From: Protaetiibacter mangrovi
GTDB taxonomy: Bacteria > Actinomycetota > Actinomycetes > Actinomycetales > Microbacteriaceae
NCBI RefSeq assembly: GCF_024752305.1
Contig: NZ_JANTHX010000004.1
Coordinates: forward strand, 310,001 to 374,000
Length of the DNA: 64,000 bases
Direction of reading: 5' to 3'
Shown here: in pieces, positions 37,585 to 45,615 of the stretch
How the letters are laid out: the number at the start of each line of letters is the position of its first letter
Numbering within the stretch: position 1 is the stretch's first letter
Program-made: the position numbers and the translations under genes
The notes under the pieces: generated by a model
Told to the model about the DNA's origin: nothing
Seen by the model: the letters and a program-made list of their open reading frames with translations, nothing else
The model's database searches: none

Positions 37585-38756
37585 ACGCGGTCGACGAGGA
37601 TCGCCGAGCGCGAGCCGGCGATCCTCGTCAGCACCAGGGTCGCGGACTGCGACCCGCGCAGCCCGAGCCGGGCGCGCAGTGACGCGGGGTCGACATCGAC
37701 CCCGCGTTTCTTGATCTCGAGGGTTCCGATTCCGCGCTCGCGCAGGGCCGACTTGAGCTTGCGCTCGTCGAAGGGCAGCACCTCGCGCACCCGGAACGCC
37801 TGGCCGAACGGCGTCGCGGGCGACGCGTCGCTCGTGATCCACGCGATCGTCGGATCGATCATCCGACCGTCGACCCGGCGGGCGAGCTCGCCGATGAGCC
37901 GGGCGCGGATGACGGCGCCGTCCGGCTCGAGCAGGTACTCGCCGAGCGGGCCGGGTTCGGCATCCGGTGCCGGGCCGGCCGCGGTGAGCTCTGCCGCGCC
38001 GCCCGCGCCGAGCAGCAACGCGGAGCGCCCGACGCCGTTCCGCGCCAGCGCGCCGCTCCACACGACGAGCTCGACGACCTCCCGGTCGACCGACACCCAC
38101 TGCGCCTCGACCCCCTCGGGGAGGAGCTCGTGGTCGAGGCCCGGGCCGAGCTTGACCCCGGAGGGGCGCTCGGCGGCGCGGGCGAATACGGCGTCGAGTG
38201 CGGGCGACCAGTCCGCCGGGTCCAGGCTGCGCTTCCCGCCGCCGCGCCGCGCCGGGTCGAACCAGAGGGCGTCCACCTCGCCGGGCTCCTCCTCGAGCGC
38301 GTCGCCGTGCACGACGCGGGCCTGGGGGAACGGGGCCAGGTTGTAGGACGCGAGCGCCGCCGTCACCTCGTCGCGCTCGACGGCGACGACCCGCAGACCG
38401 AGGCCGGCGAACGCCAGGGCGTCCGCGCCGATCCCGCATCCCAGATCGGCCACCGAGGTCATGCCCGCCCGCGCCAGGCGGCCCGCGTGCACCGCCGCGA
38501 CGGGGAGGCGGGTCGCCTGCTCGAGCCCGTCCGGCGTGAACAGCATCCGATCGGCGAACTCGCCGAAGCGCGCCCGGGCGCGCGTGCGCAACCGTGCCTG
38601 GGTGAGCACCGCCGACACGAGCTCCGGCGGATGCCCGGCGGCGCGCAGGCGCGACACGATCCGCACCACGTCGGCGTCGGCGGAGATGCCGCCGACCTCG
38701 TCGAGCAGCCGCAGGCCCTCGGGGGTCAGCAGCGCGCGCAGCTCCTCGGGCGTCAT
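37575..38756 (-). CDS. Class I SAM-dependent methyltransferase with THUMP-like domain
   Basis: 393 residues. Rossmann methyltransferase core near residues 90-190 with the SAM motif VADLGCGIGADALAFAGLGL and a DALWFDPARRGGGKR motif resembling the (N/D)PP catalytic loop. The C-terminal part (RVREVLPFDERKLKSALRER; GTLEIKKRGVDVDP) matches THUMP-like domains, suggesting an RNA substrate. ATG at 38756 lies six bases after TAGCGT (38768-38763, minus strand), a leaderless arrangement. Target not known. Confidence 0.82.
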   Translation of the reverse strand: MTPEELRALLTPEGLRLLDEVGGISADADVVRIVSRLRAAGHPPELVSAVLTQARLRTRARARFGEFADRMLFTPDGLEQATRLPVAAVHAGRLARAGMTSVADLGCGIGADALAFAGLGLRVVAVERDEVTAALASYNLAPFPQARVVHGDALEEEPGEVDALWFDPARRGGGKRSLDPADWSPALDAVFARAAERPSGVKLGPGLDHELLPEGVEAQWVSVDREVVELVVWSGALARNGVGRSALLLGAGGAAELTAAGPAPDAEPGPLGEYLLEPDGAVIRARLIGELARRVDGRMIDPTIAWITSDASPATPFGQAFRVREVLPFDERKLKSALRERGIGTLEIKKRGVDVDPASLRARLGLRGSQSATLVLTRIAGSRSAILVDRVQL

Positions 38757-38788
38757 GCCCTCACGCTACTGCCGTGGGGACCGGCCCG

Positions 38789-38860
38789 TTGGCAGTCGGA
38801 TTGAATGAGTGCTAATCCGGGCCTATAGTTGTCCTGGCACTCTCGAAGGGAGTGTGCCAA
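38789..38860 (+). promoter_or_regulatory. groES promoter with two CIRCE-type operators
   Basis: Promoter TTGAAT (38801-38806), 17 bases, TATAGT (38824-38829). Operator 1 is TTGGCAGTC-N9-GAGTGCTAA (38789-38815), overlapping the -35 and spacer; operator 2 is CTGGCACTC-N9-GTGTGCCAA (38834-38860), just downstream of the -10. Both follow the 9-9-9 layout of CIRCE, the binding site of the heat-shock repressor HrcA, with two or three mismatches each. Confidence 0.8.
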
Positions 38861-38888
38861 ACCCTGAGTCTTCAGAAAGAGGTCACAC

Positions 38889-39185
38889 GTGTCGGTCTCC
38901 ATCAAGCCGCTCGAGGATCGCATCGTCATCAAGCAGGTCGAAGCCGAGCAGGTCACCGCGTCGGGTCTGGTCATCCCGGACACCGCCAAGGAGAAGCCGC
39001 AGGAGGGCGAGGTCGTCGCCGTAGGCCCCGGCCGCATCGACGACAACGGCAACCGCGTGCCCCTCGACGTCAACGTCGGCGACAAGGTGCTCTACTCCAA
39101 GTACGGCGGCACCGAGGTCAAGTTCGGCGGCGAGGAGTTCCTCGTGCTCTCGGCCCGCGACGTGCTCGCGGTCGTCGTCCGCTGA
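38889..39185 (+). CDS. groES: Co-chaperonin GroES
   Basis: Heptameric lid of the GroEL chaperonin. 98 residues: [18 protein letters not shown], the mobile loop [19 protein letters not shown] and [23 protein letters not shown] start with AGAAAGAGG upstream. It is followed at once by a terminator and rarD, so no groEL is cotranscribed; a groEL must lie elsewhere. Confidence 0.97.
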   Translation: MSVSIKPLEDRIVIKQVEAEQVTASGLVIPDTAKEKPQEGEVVAVGPGRIDDNGNRVPLDVNVGDKVLYSKYGGTEVKFGGEEFLVLSARDVLAVVVR

Positions 39186-39200
39186 GCGACGACATCCTGC

Positions 39201-39236
39201 CGAAAGGCCCCGTGGCCCTGCCATCGGGGCCTTTCG
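39201..39236 (+). terminator. groES terminator
   Basis: CGAAAGGCCCCG, 12-base loop, CGGGGCCTTTCG: a perfect 12-bp stem starting 15 bases after the groES stop. Makes groES monocistronic. Confidence 0.85.
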
Positions 39237-39262
39237 CGTCTCCGGGGTCCGGATGCGGCGGC

Positions 39263-39268
39263 TAGCCT
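39263..39268 (+). promoter_or_regulatory. rarD -10 (leaderless)
   Basis: TAGCCT six bases before the rarD GTG; no ribosome-binding site in between. Confidence 0.45.
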
Positions 39269-39274
39269 GACGAG

Positions 39275-40213
39275 GTGAGTGCGAACCCCCCTGCCCCGAC
39301 CCGAGTCGGGGGGCAGGGTGCGGGCCTGCTCTACGCGGTCGCCGCCTACGGGCTGTGGGGTTTCCTGCCCGGTTTCTTCCTGCTGCTGGATCCCGCGAGC
39401 CCGTGGGAGATCGTGGCCTTCCGCATCCTCATGTCCCTCGGGTTCTGCGCGATCCTGCTCACCGTGACCCGCGGCTGGCGGACGCTCGCCGGCCTCGCCC
39501 GGCAGCCGCGCGTGCTGTTCACGATGGCGCTGGCCGGGGCGTTCATCTACGTCAACTGGCAGGTCTTCGTGCTGGCGACGCTGAGCGGTCACGTCGTCGA
39601 GGGCTCGCTCGGGTACTTCATCAACCCGGTGATCACGGTCGCGCTCGGCGTGATCGTGCTGCGGGAGCGGCTGCGGCCGCTGCAGTGGGCCGCGGTCGGC
39701 ATCTCGCTCGTCGCGATCCTCGTGATCGCCGTCGGCTACGGCGCCTTCCCGTGGATCGCCCTCGCGCTGGCGTTCTCGTTCGGCTTCTACGGCTTCATCA
39801 AGAAGCGCGTGGGCGCGCAGGTCGACGCCGTCTCCGGGCTGACGCTCGAGACCGTGTGGCTCGCGCCCGTCGCCGTCGTGCAGCTGATCATCACCCAGGC
39901 GACGCTCGGGCTCACCTTCGGCAGCTCCGGGCCCGTGCACCTGCTGCTCATGATCGCCACGGGCGTGATCACGGCGACCCCGCTGCTCCTGTTCGCCTCC
40001 GCCGCGCGCCGGCTCCCCCTCGTCGCGCTCGGGCTGACCCAGTACCTCGCACCGGTGCTGCAGTTCCTCACCGGCGTGTTCCTGCTGCACGAACCGATGC
40101 CGGTGGGGCGGTGGATCGGCTTCTGCCTGGTCTGGGCGGCCCTCGTGCTGCTCACCGTCGACATGATCCGGGCGGCTCGGGCGGGTCGTCGCGCCTCCCT
40201 CCCCACCGCGTGA
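39275..40213 (+). CDS. rarD: EamA/RarD-family transporter
   Basis: Ten-helix membrane protein of the drug/metabolite transporter superfamily. 312 residues. RarD-type motifs: YAVAAYGLWGFLPGFFLLL at the first helix, GYFINPVITVALGVIVLRER, FSFGFYGFIKKRVG and the closing GLTQYLAPVLQFLTGVFLLH. GTG start with the -10 six bases upstream. Substrate not known; the name derives from chloramphenicol-resistance phenotypes in E. coli and does not define function here. Confidence 0.88.
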   Translation: MSANPPAPTRVGGQGAGLLYAVAAYGLWGFLPGFFLLLDPASPWEIVAFRILMSLGFCAILLTVTRGWRTLAGLARQPRVLFTMALAGAFIYVNWQVFVLATLSGHVVEGSLGYFINPVITVALGVIVLRERLRPLQWAAVGISLVAILVIAVGYGAFPWIALALAFSFGFYGFIKKRVGAQVDAVSGLTLETVWLAPVAVVQLIITQATLGLTFGSSGPVHLLLMIATGVITATPLLLFASAARRLPLVALGLTQYLAPVLQFLTGVFLLHEPMPVGRWIGFCLVWAALVLLTVDMIRAARAGRRASLPTA

Positions 40214-40221
40214 CGGCGCGG

Positions 40222-40227
40222 TAGGGT
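40222..40227 (+). promoter_or_regulatory. -10 for solute-binding lipoprotein gene
   Basis: TAGGGT six bases before an in-frame GTG at 40234. The transcription start would be near 40234, leaving a 36-nt leader with GAGGAGGAGG for the ATG at 40270, or a leaderless start at the GTG itself. Confidence 0.45.
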
Positions 40228-40269
40228 CGCGGCGTGGCCGGCCCCGCCGGCCCGAGGAGGAGGAACCGG

Positions 40270-41538
40270 ATGCCGCGCGCGATCACGCCCCGACGCCGTC
40301 CTCTCGCCTCGGCGGCCGCGGCGCTCGCGCTCGCGATCTCGCTCGCGGCGTGCACCGCAGCCCCGATGCCGACCCCGACCCCGACCCCCACCGAGACCCC
40401 GGTCGCGCCGAGCGGCGACGGCGTGCTGCGCATCGGCACCCTGTTCCCCACGACGGGCGCGACCGCCTTCCTCGGCGCCGCGCAGGTCGCCGGGGTCAAC
40501 GCCGCCATCCGCGAGATCAACGCGGCGGGCGGTGTGCTGGGCGCGCCCGTCGAGGTCGTCAACCGCGACTCCGGCGACGCGTCGACCCAGACCGCTGAGG
40601 CGTCCTTCGCCGCTCTCGTCGACAAGGGCGTCGACGTCGTCATCGGCCCGAGCTCCTCCGTGCTCGCCACGCGCCTGCTGCCTCTGGCCGTCGAGGCCGG
40701 CATCCCGCTCGTCTCGCCCGCGGCCACGTATCCGGGTGTCGGGTCCACGGCCGAGGGCTTCTTCGCGCGCACGATCCCCGCGTACCCGCACCAGGGCGTG
40801 GTGCTCGGGCAGCTGCTCGCCGAGAAGGGCGCGGATGCCGTCGCGCTGATCGTCGGCTCCGACGACGTGAGCTCCTCGATCGCCTCCCCGCTCGAGTCGT
40901 CGCTGGCCGACCACGGGGATGAGCTGGTCGCCACGGCGACCGTCGACGCTGCCGCAGGTGTCGCGGCGGCGGTCGCGAAGGCGACCAAGGTCAAGCCCGA
41001 CGCGGTCGTGCTCGCGACACCCGACAACGGCGACGTCACCAAGGCGCTCATCACGGCCCTCGTCGCTGCAGGGTACGGCGGCGGCAAGCTCTGGCTCACC
41101 ACGCAGAACCTGGCCGACTACTCGCAGGCCCTGCCGGCCGGCACCCTGAACGGCGCGAACGGCATCCTCGAGGGCATCCAGCCCGACGCCGCGTTCGTCG
41201 CGAAGCTCAAGGTCGAGGATCCGGGACTCACCGACGCGCGCTACGGCGCGGAGGCCTACGAGGCGACGATCATGGCCGCGCTCGCTGCGCTCGTCGCCGG
41301 CGACGACGGCGGTCCGTCGATCGCGAACCGGCTCGTCGGGGTCACCCGCGAGGGCATCCGCTGCACGAGCTTCGGCGAGTGCGCGGATGTGCTCGAGACC
41401 GAGCCCGACATCGCCTACGAGGGTCTCGTCGGACCGCTGCGCCTCGACGGTGCGGGCGACCCGACGATCGCCACCTACACCGTCTTCTCCTACAACGGCG
41501 AGAACAAGTACGCGGCCACGGGCCCGGTCACGGGCTGA
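40270..41538 (+). CDS. ABC transporter solute-binding lipoprotein (branched-chain amino acid type)
   Basis: 422 residues. Signal peptide with Arg-rich start (ITPRRRPLASAAAALALAIS) and lipobox LAAC, then a Pro/Thr linker of TP repeats. The rest is a type I periplasmic-binding fold of the LivJ/LivK family: IGTLFPTTGATAFLGAAQVA, INAAGGVLGAPVEVVNRDSG, VIGPSSSVLATRLLPLA. It is a diverged relative of the downstream livK, sharing the C-terminal Cys pair region (RCTSFGECADVL; in LivK KCTTFAECADLI). ATG 40270 is chosen for its strong ribosome-binding site; GTG 40234 is an alternative. May supply a second specificity to the Liv system. Confidence 0.85.
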   Translation: MPRAITPRRRPLASAAAALALAISLAACTAAPMPTPTPTPTETPVAPSGDGVLRIGTLFPTTGATAFLGAAQVAGVNAAIREINAAGGVLGAPVEVVNRDSGDASTQTAEASFAALVDKGVDVVIGPSSSVLATRLLPLAVEAGIPLVSPAATYPGVGSTAEGFFARTIPAYPHQGVVLGQLLAEKGADAVALIVGSDDVSSSIASPLESSLADHGDELVATATVDAAAGVAAAVAKATKVKPDAVVLATPDNGDVTKALITALVAAGYGGGKLWLTTQNLADYSQALPAGTLNGANGILEGIQPDAAFVAKLKVEDPGLTDARYGAEAYEATIMAALAALVAGDDGGPSIANRLVGVTREGIRCTSFGECADVLETEPDIAYEGLVGPLRLDGAGDPTIATYTVFSYNGENKYAATGPVTG

Positions 41539-41570
41539 TCCCGGGGCGCCCCGGATAACGTTTTGGTCGC

Positions 41571-41597
41571 GTTACACCCCTGTAACACCTTCGTATT
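41571..41597 (+). promoter_or_regulatory. livK promoter region with GlnR-like box
   Basis: GTTAC-N6-GTAAC-N6-GTATT (41571-41597) resembles the actinobacterial nitrogen regulator GlnR box (GTNAC-N6-GAAAC). The first two pentamers are also an inverted repeat. TTACAC (41572-41577), 16 bases, TATTGT (41594-41599) could be the promoter, so the box would overlap it. Nitrogen control of an amino-acid transporter would make sense, but this is inference from one site. Confidence 0.4.
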
Positions 41598-41681
41598 GTG
41601 AACGCATCGGGCGGCCCGTACCGTGACATTCACGCGCGCGCAAACTGGCGCGCGCGACCTGTTCACACTCCAAGGAGCATC

Positions 41682-42947
41682 ATGGGTGCATTTTCCCGGA
41701 GCGCATCGGCGCCCCGCGCGAAGCGTCTGGTCGTCAGCGGCCTCGCGCTCGCCGGCGCCGCCGCGCTCATCCTGAGCGGCTGCGCAACCGACAACGGCGG
41801 CGACGACAGCGGCTCGAGCGACAGCCTCGCGCTGAAGATCGGCACGATCCTGCCGCAGACCGGAACCCTGGCCGTCCTCGGACCGCCCGAGTTCGCGGGT
41901 GTCGACCTCGCCGTCAAGGAGATCAACGACGCCGACAAGGGCATCTCGATCAGCGTCGAGCACAAGGACTCCGGCGACACCACCACCGACATCGCGACCC
42001 AGTCGGCCACCGCGCTCCTCGCGGACGGCGTCTCGGCGATCATCGGTGCCGCTTCGTCCGGTGTGTCGAAGACCTTCATCGACCAGGTGACCCAGGCCGG
42101 TGTCGTGCAGCTGTCGCCGGCGAACACCTCGCCCGACTTCACGGACTACCCGGACGACGGCTACTACTGGCGCACCGCTCCGTCGGACGTGCTGCAGGGC
42201 CGCATCCTCGGCAACAAGATCGCCGCCGACGGCAAGACCAACGTCGCGATCCTGTACATGAACGACGCCTACGGCACCGGCCTCGAGTCGAACCTCAAGG
42301 AGTCGCTCGAGTCGAACGGCGTCACCATCTCGGGTGAGCAGATCTTCGAGCCGGCCTCGACCGACTTCACGTCGGCCATCCAGACGCTCCTCTCGGGCAG
42401 CCCCGACGCTCTCGTCGTGATCTCGTTCGACGAGCTCAAGACGATCGCCGAGCAGCTCGCCGGTCAGGGCTTCGACTTCGCCAACCTGTACGGCGTCGAC
42501 GGCAACTACGGTGTCATCACCCCTGACGACACCAACGTCGACATCGCGGGCGCGCAGTTCACCAACCCGGGCGTGCTGGCTCCGACCGACTTCCAGGACA
42601 AGCTCAACAGCGTCGCTTCCGAGCCGCTGACGGTCTTCTCCTACGGTGCGGAGTCGTACGACGGCACGATCCTGATCGCCCTCGCGGCGCTCCAGGGCGG
42701 TGCCACCGACGGTGCCACCATCCGTGACAACCTGCAGTCGGTCTCGGAGGACGGCACCAAGTGCACGACCTTCGCGGAGTGCGCCGACCTGATCGCCTCC
42801 GGCGAGGACATCGACTACGACGGTGTCTCCGGCCCGATCACGTGGGACGAGAACGGCGACCCGACCGAGGCCTACGTGTCGATCTTCCAGTACTCGACCG
42901 GCAACGCGTCGGAGGGCATCGACCAGGTCTACGGCAAGCTCGAGTAA
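41682..42947 (+). CDS. livK: Branched-chain amino acid ABC transporter substrate-binding lipoprotein
   Basis: 421 residues. Signal peptide (RLVVSGLALAGAAALILSGC) with lipobox LSGC, a short Asp/Ser/Gly linker, then the LivJ/LivK fold: IGTILPQTGTLAVLGPPEFA, IIGAASSGVSKTFIDQVTQA, LSPANTSPDFTDYPDDGYYW. ATG at 41682 has CAAGGAGC before it. Codon use is very regular and the protein is Asp-rich, suggesting high expression. Unusually it is on the opposite strand from the membrane and ATPase genes that converge on it, with a terminator between. Confidence 0.93.
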   Translation: MGAFSRSASAPRAKRLVVSGLALAGAAALILSGCATDNGGDDSGSSDSLALKIGTILPQTGTLAVLGPPEFAGVDLAVKEINDADKGISISVEHKDSGDTTTDIATQSATALLADGVSAIIGAASSGVSKTFIDQVTQAGVVQLSPANTSPDFTDYPDDGYYWRTAPSDVLQGRILGNKIAADGKTNVAILYMNDAYGTGLESNLKESLESNGVTISGEQIFEPASTDFTSAIQTLLSGSPDALVVISFDELKTIAEQLAGQGFDFANLYGVDGNYGVITPDDTNVDIAGAQFTNPGVLAPTDFQDKLNSVASEPLTVFSYGAESYDGTILIALAALQGGATDGATIRDNLQSVSEDGTKCTTFAECADLIASGEDIDYDGVSGPITWDENGDPTEAYVSIFQYSTGNASEGIDQVYGKLE

Positions 42948-42966
42948 GAGTCACGCCAACCGCTTC

Positions 42967-42996
42967 GGGGGCTCGGTCCGCAGGGACCGGGCCCCC
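42967..42996. terminator. livK terminator
   Basis: GGGGGCTCGGTCC, four-base loop, GGACCGGGCCCCC: 13-bp stem with one G-U pair, 20 bases after livK and 21 before the stop of the convergent lipoprotein gene; probably bidirectional. Confidence 0.8.
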
Positions 42997-43016
42997 GTCG
43001 CGTGCGCCCGGTGCGA

Positions 43017-43823
43017 TCAGAAGCCGCAGTACTCCTGGAAGAAGGAGTAGAGCTCGGCGCGGAGCGCATCGTCGGAGGCGAGGTAGACGATCCCGGAGTC
43101 GCCGTCCGCCAGCTCCACCTCGAGCGGCCAGAACGTGCCGCGCTTGTCCTCCGCGAGGATGTGGGGGTTGCAGTTGCTCGGCACGAGCGCGAGCTCGGCG
43201 CTCTGCTCCGCATCGTCGGAGTCGAAGGCCCAGTCGACCGGCCACCCCGGCTGCGCGTCGGCAGGGCGGAACAGGATCGTGCGGTCGATCGTCGGCACGC
43301 TCGCCGGCGGGCCGCCGTCGACGGCTCTTCCCGAGATCGTCAGGTACCCGGTCGGGCGCTCCGTCGCGCGGTCGACCCGGAACGGGCCCACCGTGAACGT
43401 CGCGGATGCGGCGAGCGCGGCGGAGCGGCAGTCGTCGGCGTGGATGCGGTCCAGCCAGCCGAGCGGATCCGTCGGCACGACGACGCCCTCGGCCGCGCGC
43501 CCGTCGACGATCGCGGTGACCGCGACCTCGGCGGTGACCGCCGCATCCGCGTCGCACACGGGTGCCGCGAGCAGCACCGGCAGATCCCGGGTGCTGCCGA
43601 TCGGCACGTCCTGGCCGCGGTCGTACGCGACCGGCTCCGCGAAGACGGGGGAGCGCAGCTCCACCCGCGTCACGCGCACCTCGTGCGTCGAATCGTTGCC
43701 GACCGCCAGCTGCAGCCGTCGCGGACCGTAGTCGAAGCGGTACTGCACGAGCTCGACCGTGACGCCCTCGGGCAGCTCGTCCGGGGCGGGTGCGCACGCG
43801 GAGAACGTCCCGACGGCGACCAC
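43017..43823 (-). CDS. Lipoprotein of unknown function, start uncertain
   Basis: No family recognised. From GTG 43823 it has 268 residues, but the sequence just upstream in frame (HRRLRRASAGATAIVVAVG then TFSAC) looks like a complete lipoprotein signal peptide with lipobox FSAC, and no ATG, GTG or TTG lies in front of it; only CTG at 43856 (giving 279 residues) fits. That CTG overlaps the livF stop. The mature part is Asp/Val-rich with beta-strand patterning and several Cys (APVCDADAA, ADDCRS, SNCNPH, EYCGF), suggesting a disulfide-bonded extracytoplasmic domain. Last gene of the livHMGF operon. Confidence 0.65.
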   Translation of the reverse strand: MVAVGTFSACAPAPDELPEGVTVELVQYRFDYGPRRLQLAVGNDSTHEVRVTRVELRSPVFAEPVAYDRGQDVPIGSTRDLPVLLAAPVCDADAAVTAEVAVTAIVDGRAAEGVVVPTDPLGWLDRIHADDCRSAALAASATFTVGPFRVDRATERPTGYLTISGRAVDGGPPASVPTIDRTILFRPADAQPGWPVDWAFDSDDAEQSAELALVPSNCNPHILAEDKRGTFWPLEVELADGDSGIVYLASDDALRAELYSFFQEYCGF

Positions 43824-43852
43824 GATGGCGGTCGCGCCGGCCGACGCCCGCC

Positions 43853-44602
43853 TCAGGCGCCGGTGCGTGCCTTCTCCTGGTCCGCGGCGAGCGTGCCGAG
43901 GTACAGCTCGATGACCTTCGGGTCGTGCATGAGCTCGCGACCGGTGCCGGTGTAGGCGTCGCGCCCGAGGTCGAGCACGTAACCGCGGTCGCAGATCTGC
44001 AGGCAGCGTCGGGCGTTCTGCTCGACGATCATCACCGAGACGCCCGCGCGGTTGATCTGCGAGACGTTGATGAAGGTCTCGTCCTGTCGGACGGGCGAGA
44101 GCCCCGCGCTCGGCTCGTCGAGCAGCAGCACGCTCGGGTTCATCATGAGCGCCCGCGACATCGCGACCATCTGGCGCTCGCCGCCCGAGAGCGATCCGGC
44201 GCGCTGCTTGAGCCGCTTGCCGAGCTCCGGGAACAGGCTCGTCACGAAGTCGAGTCGCTCCTTGTACGCCTTCGGGTTCTGGTAGATCCCCATCTGGAGG
44301 TTCTCCTCGATGGTGAGCGTCGCGAACACGTTGTTGGTCTGCGGCACGAATCCGACGCCGCGCGACACGAGCTTGTCGGTGCCGAGCCCGGTGATGTCCG
44401 TGCCCTCGAGCTCGATCGAGCCGCCGCGCACGTTGACGAGCCCGAAGATCGCCTTCAGCAGCGTGGATTTGCCGGCGCCGTTCGGCCCGATGATGCCGAC
44501 CAGCTCGCCCTTCTCGACGTAGACGTTGCATCCGTTCAGGATGTTGACGCCCGGGATGTAGCCGGCCACCAGGTCGGTGGTCTTGAGCACTGTCTCGGTC
44601 AC
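43853..44602 (-). CDS. livF: Branched-chain amino acid ABC transporter ATPase LivF
   Basis: 249 residues. Walker A GIIGPNGAGKSTLLKAIFGL, Q-loop FVPQTNNVF, signature LSGGERQMVAMSRALM, Walker B SVLLLDEPSAGLSP, H-region IVEQNARRCL: complete ATPase. LivF-type features include the C-terminal LMHDPKVIELYLG. GTG start overlaps the livG stop. It pairs with LivG as heterodimeric ATPase of the importer. Confidence 0.95.
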   Translation of the reverse strand: MTETVLKTTDLVAGYIPGVNILNGCNVYVEKGELVGIIGPNGAGKSTLLKAIFGLVNVRGGSIELEGTDITGLGTDKLVSRGVGFVPQTNNVFATLTIEENLQMGIYQNPKAYKERLDFVTSLFPELGKRLKQRAGSLSGGERQMVAMSRALMMNPSVLLLDEPSAGLSPVRQDETFINVSQINRAGVSVMIVEQNARRCLQICDRGYVLDLGRDAYTGTGRELMHDPKVIELYLGTLAADQEKARTGA

Positions 44603-45615
44603 GGGGTCACCTCGTCCTTCGCGGCGGGCTTCTTCCTGGGGGTCTTCGCCGGCGTCGCCTCGGCGTCGGGGGTGGCGTGCTCGACGGGGATGCCGGCCGC
44701 TTCGGCCTCCTCCTCCGCCTCCTCGCGCACGGCCTCCGAGTCCATCTCCTCGGCGACCTCGAGTCGACCCTCGATCGTGCCGAGGTCGACGTCGTGGTGC
44801 GCACCCAGATAGGCGTCGATGACCGCCTGGTCGTTCATGACGGTGCTGGGCGGCCCCTCGGCCACCACCTTGCCCTCCGCCATCACGATCACCCAGTCGG
44901 CGATCTCGTTGACCATGTGCATGTCGTGCTCGACGAACAGCACCGTCGTGCCGTCGTCCTTGAGGCTCAGGATGTGCTCCAGCAGCGACTGGGTGAGCGC
45001 CGGGTTCACGCCCGCCATCGGCTCGTCGAGCATGATCATCTTCGGGCGGGTCATCAGCGCACGGGCCATCTCGAGCAGCTTCCGCTGGCCGCCCGAGAGC
45101 GAGCCGGCGTAGTCGTCGCGCTTCGTGTCGAGCTTGAAGCGGGCCAGGAGCCCCTCCGCCTGCTCGGTGATCTCCGCCTCGCGCCCGCGCCAGAGCGGCC
45201 GGATCACGCTAGCGAACACGTTCTCGCCGCCCTGCCCGGTCGCGCCGAGGCGCATGTTCTCGATGACCGTCATGGCCGACAGGGCCTTCGTGAGCTGGAA
45301 GGTGCGCACCATGCCGCGGCGTGCGACCTTGAACGCCGGCACGCCGCCGAGCGACTGGCCGTCGAACGTCCACGTGCCGGTGTTCGGCTTGTCGAAGCCG
45401 GTGAGCAGGTTGAACAGCGTCGTCTTGCCGGCGCCGTTCGGTCCGATGAGGGCGGTGATCGATCCGCGCGGGATCTCGACGTGCGCGACGTCGACCGCCG
45501 TCAGGCCGCCGAAGTGGCGGGAGACGTGATCGGCGACGAGGATCGGATCCTTCTTGGCGCAGCCGGGGGCCGCCTCGCCCGCGAGGATGTCGGAGACGGG
45601 GGTCTTCTCAGGCAC
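44599..45615 (-). CDS. livG: Branched-chain amino acid ABC transporter ATPase LivG with C-terminal extension
   Basis: 338 residues. Walker A ALIGPNGAGKTTLFNLLTGF, LivG-type VRTFQLTKALSAMTVIENMR, signature LSGGQRKLLEMARALM, Walker B MIMLDEPMAGVNP, H-loop FVEHDMHMV. The usual protein ends near AYLGAHH (about residue 275); here a further 63 residues are added, first acidic (EEMDSEAVREEAEEEAEAAG) and then Lys/Pro-rich (KTPRKKPAAKDEVTP). The extension's role is unknown. Overlaps livM by eight bases and livF by four. Confidence 0.94.
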   Translation of the reverse strand: MPEKTPVSDILAGEAAPGCAKKDPILVADHVSRHFGGLTAVDVAHVEIPRGSITALIGPNGAGKTTLFNLLTGFDKPNTGTWTFDGQSLGGVPAFKVARRGMVRTFQLTKALSAMTVIENMRLGATGQGGENVFASVIRPLWRGREAEITEQAEGLLARFKLDTKRDDYAGSLSGGQRKLLEMARALMTRPKMIMLDEPMAGVNPALTQSLLEHILSLKDDGTTVLFVEHDMHMVNEIADWVIVMAEGKVVAEGPPSTVMNDQAVIDAYLGAHHDVDLGTIEGRLEVAEEMDSEAVREEAEEEAEAAGIPVEHATPDAEATPAKTPRKKPAAKDEVTP

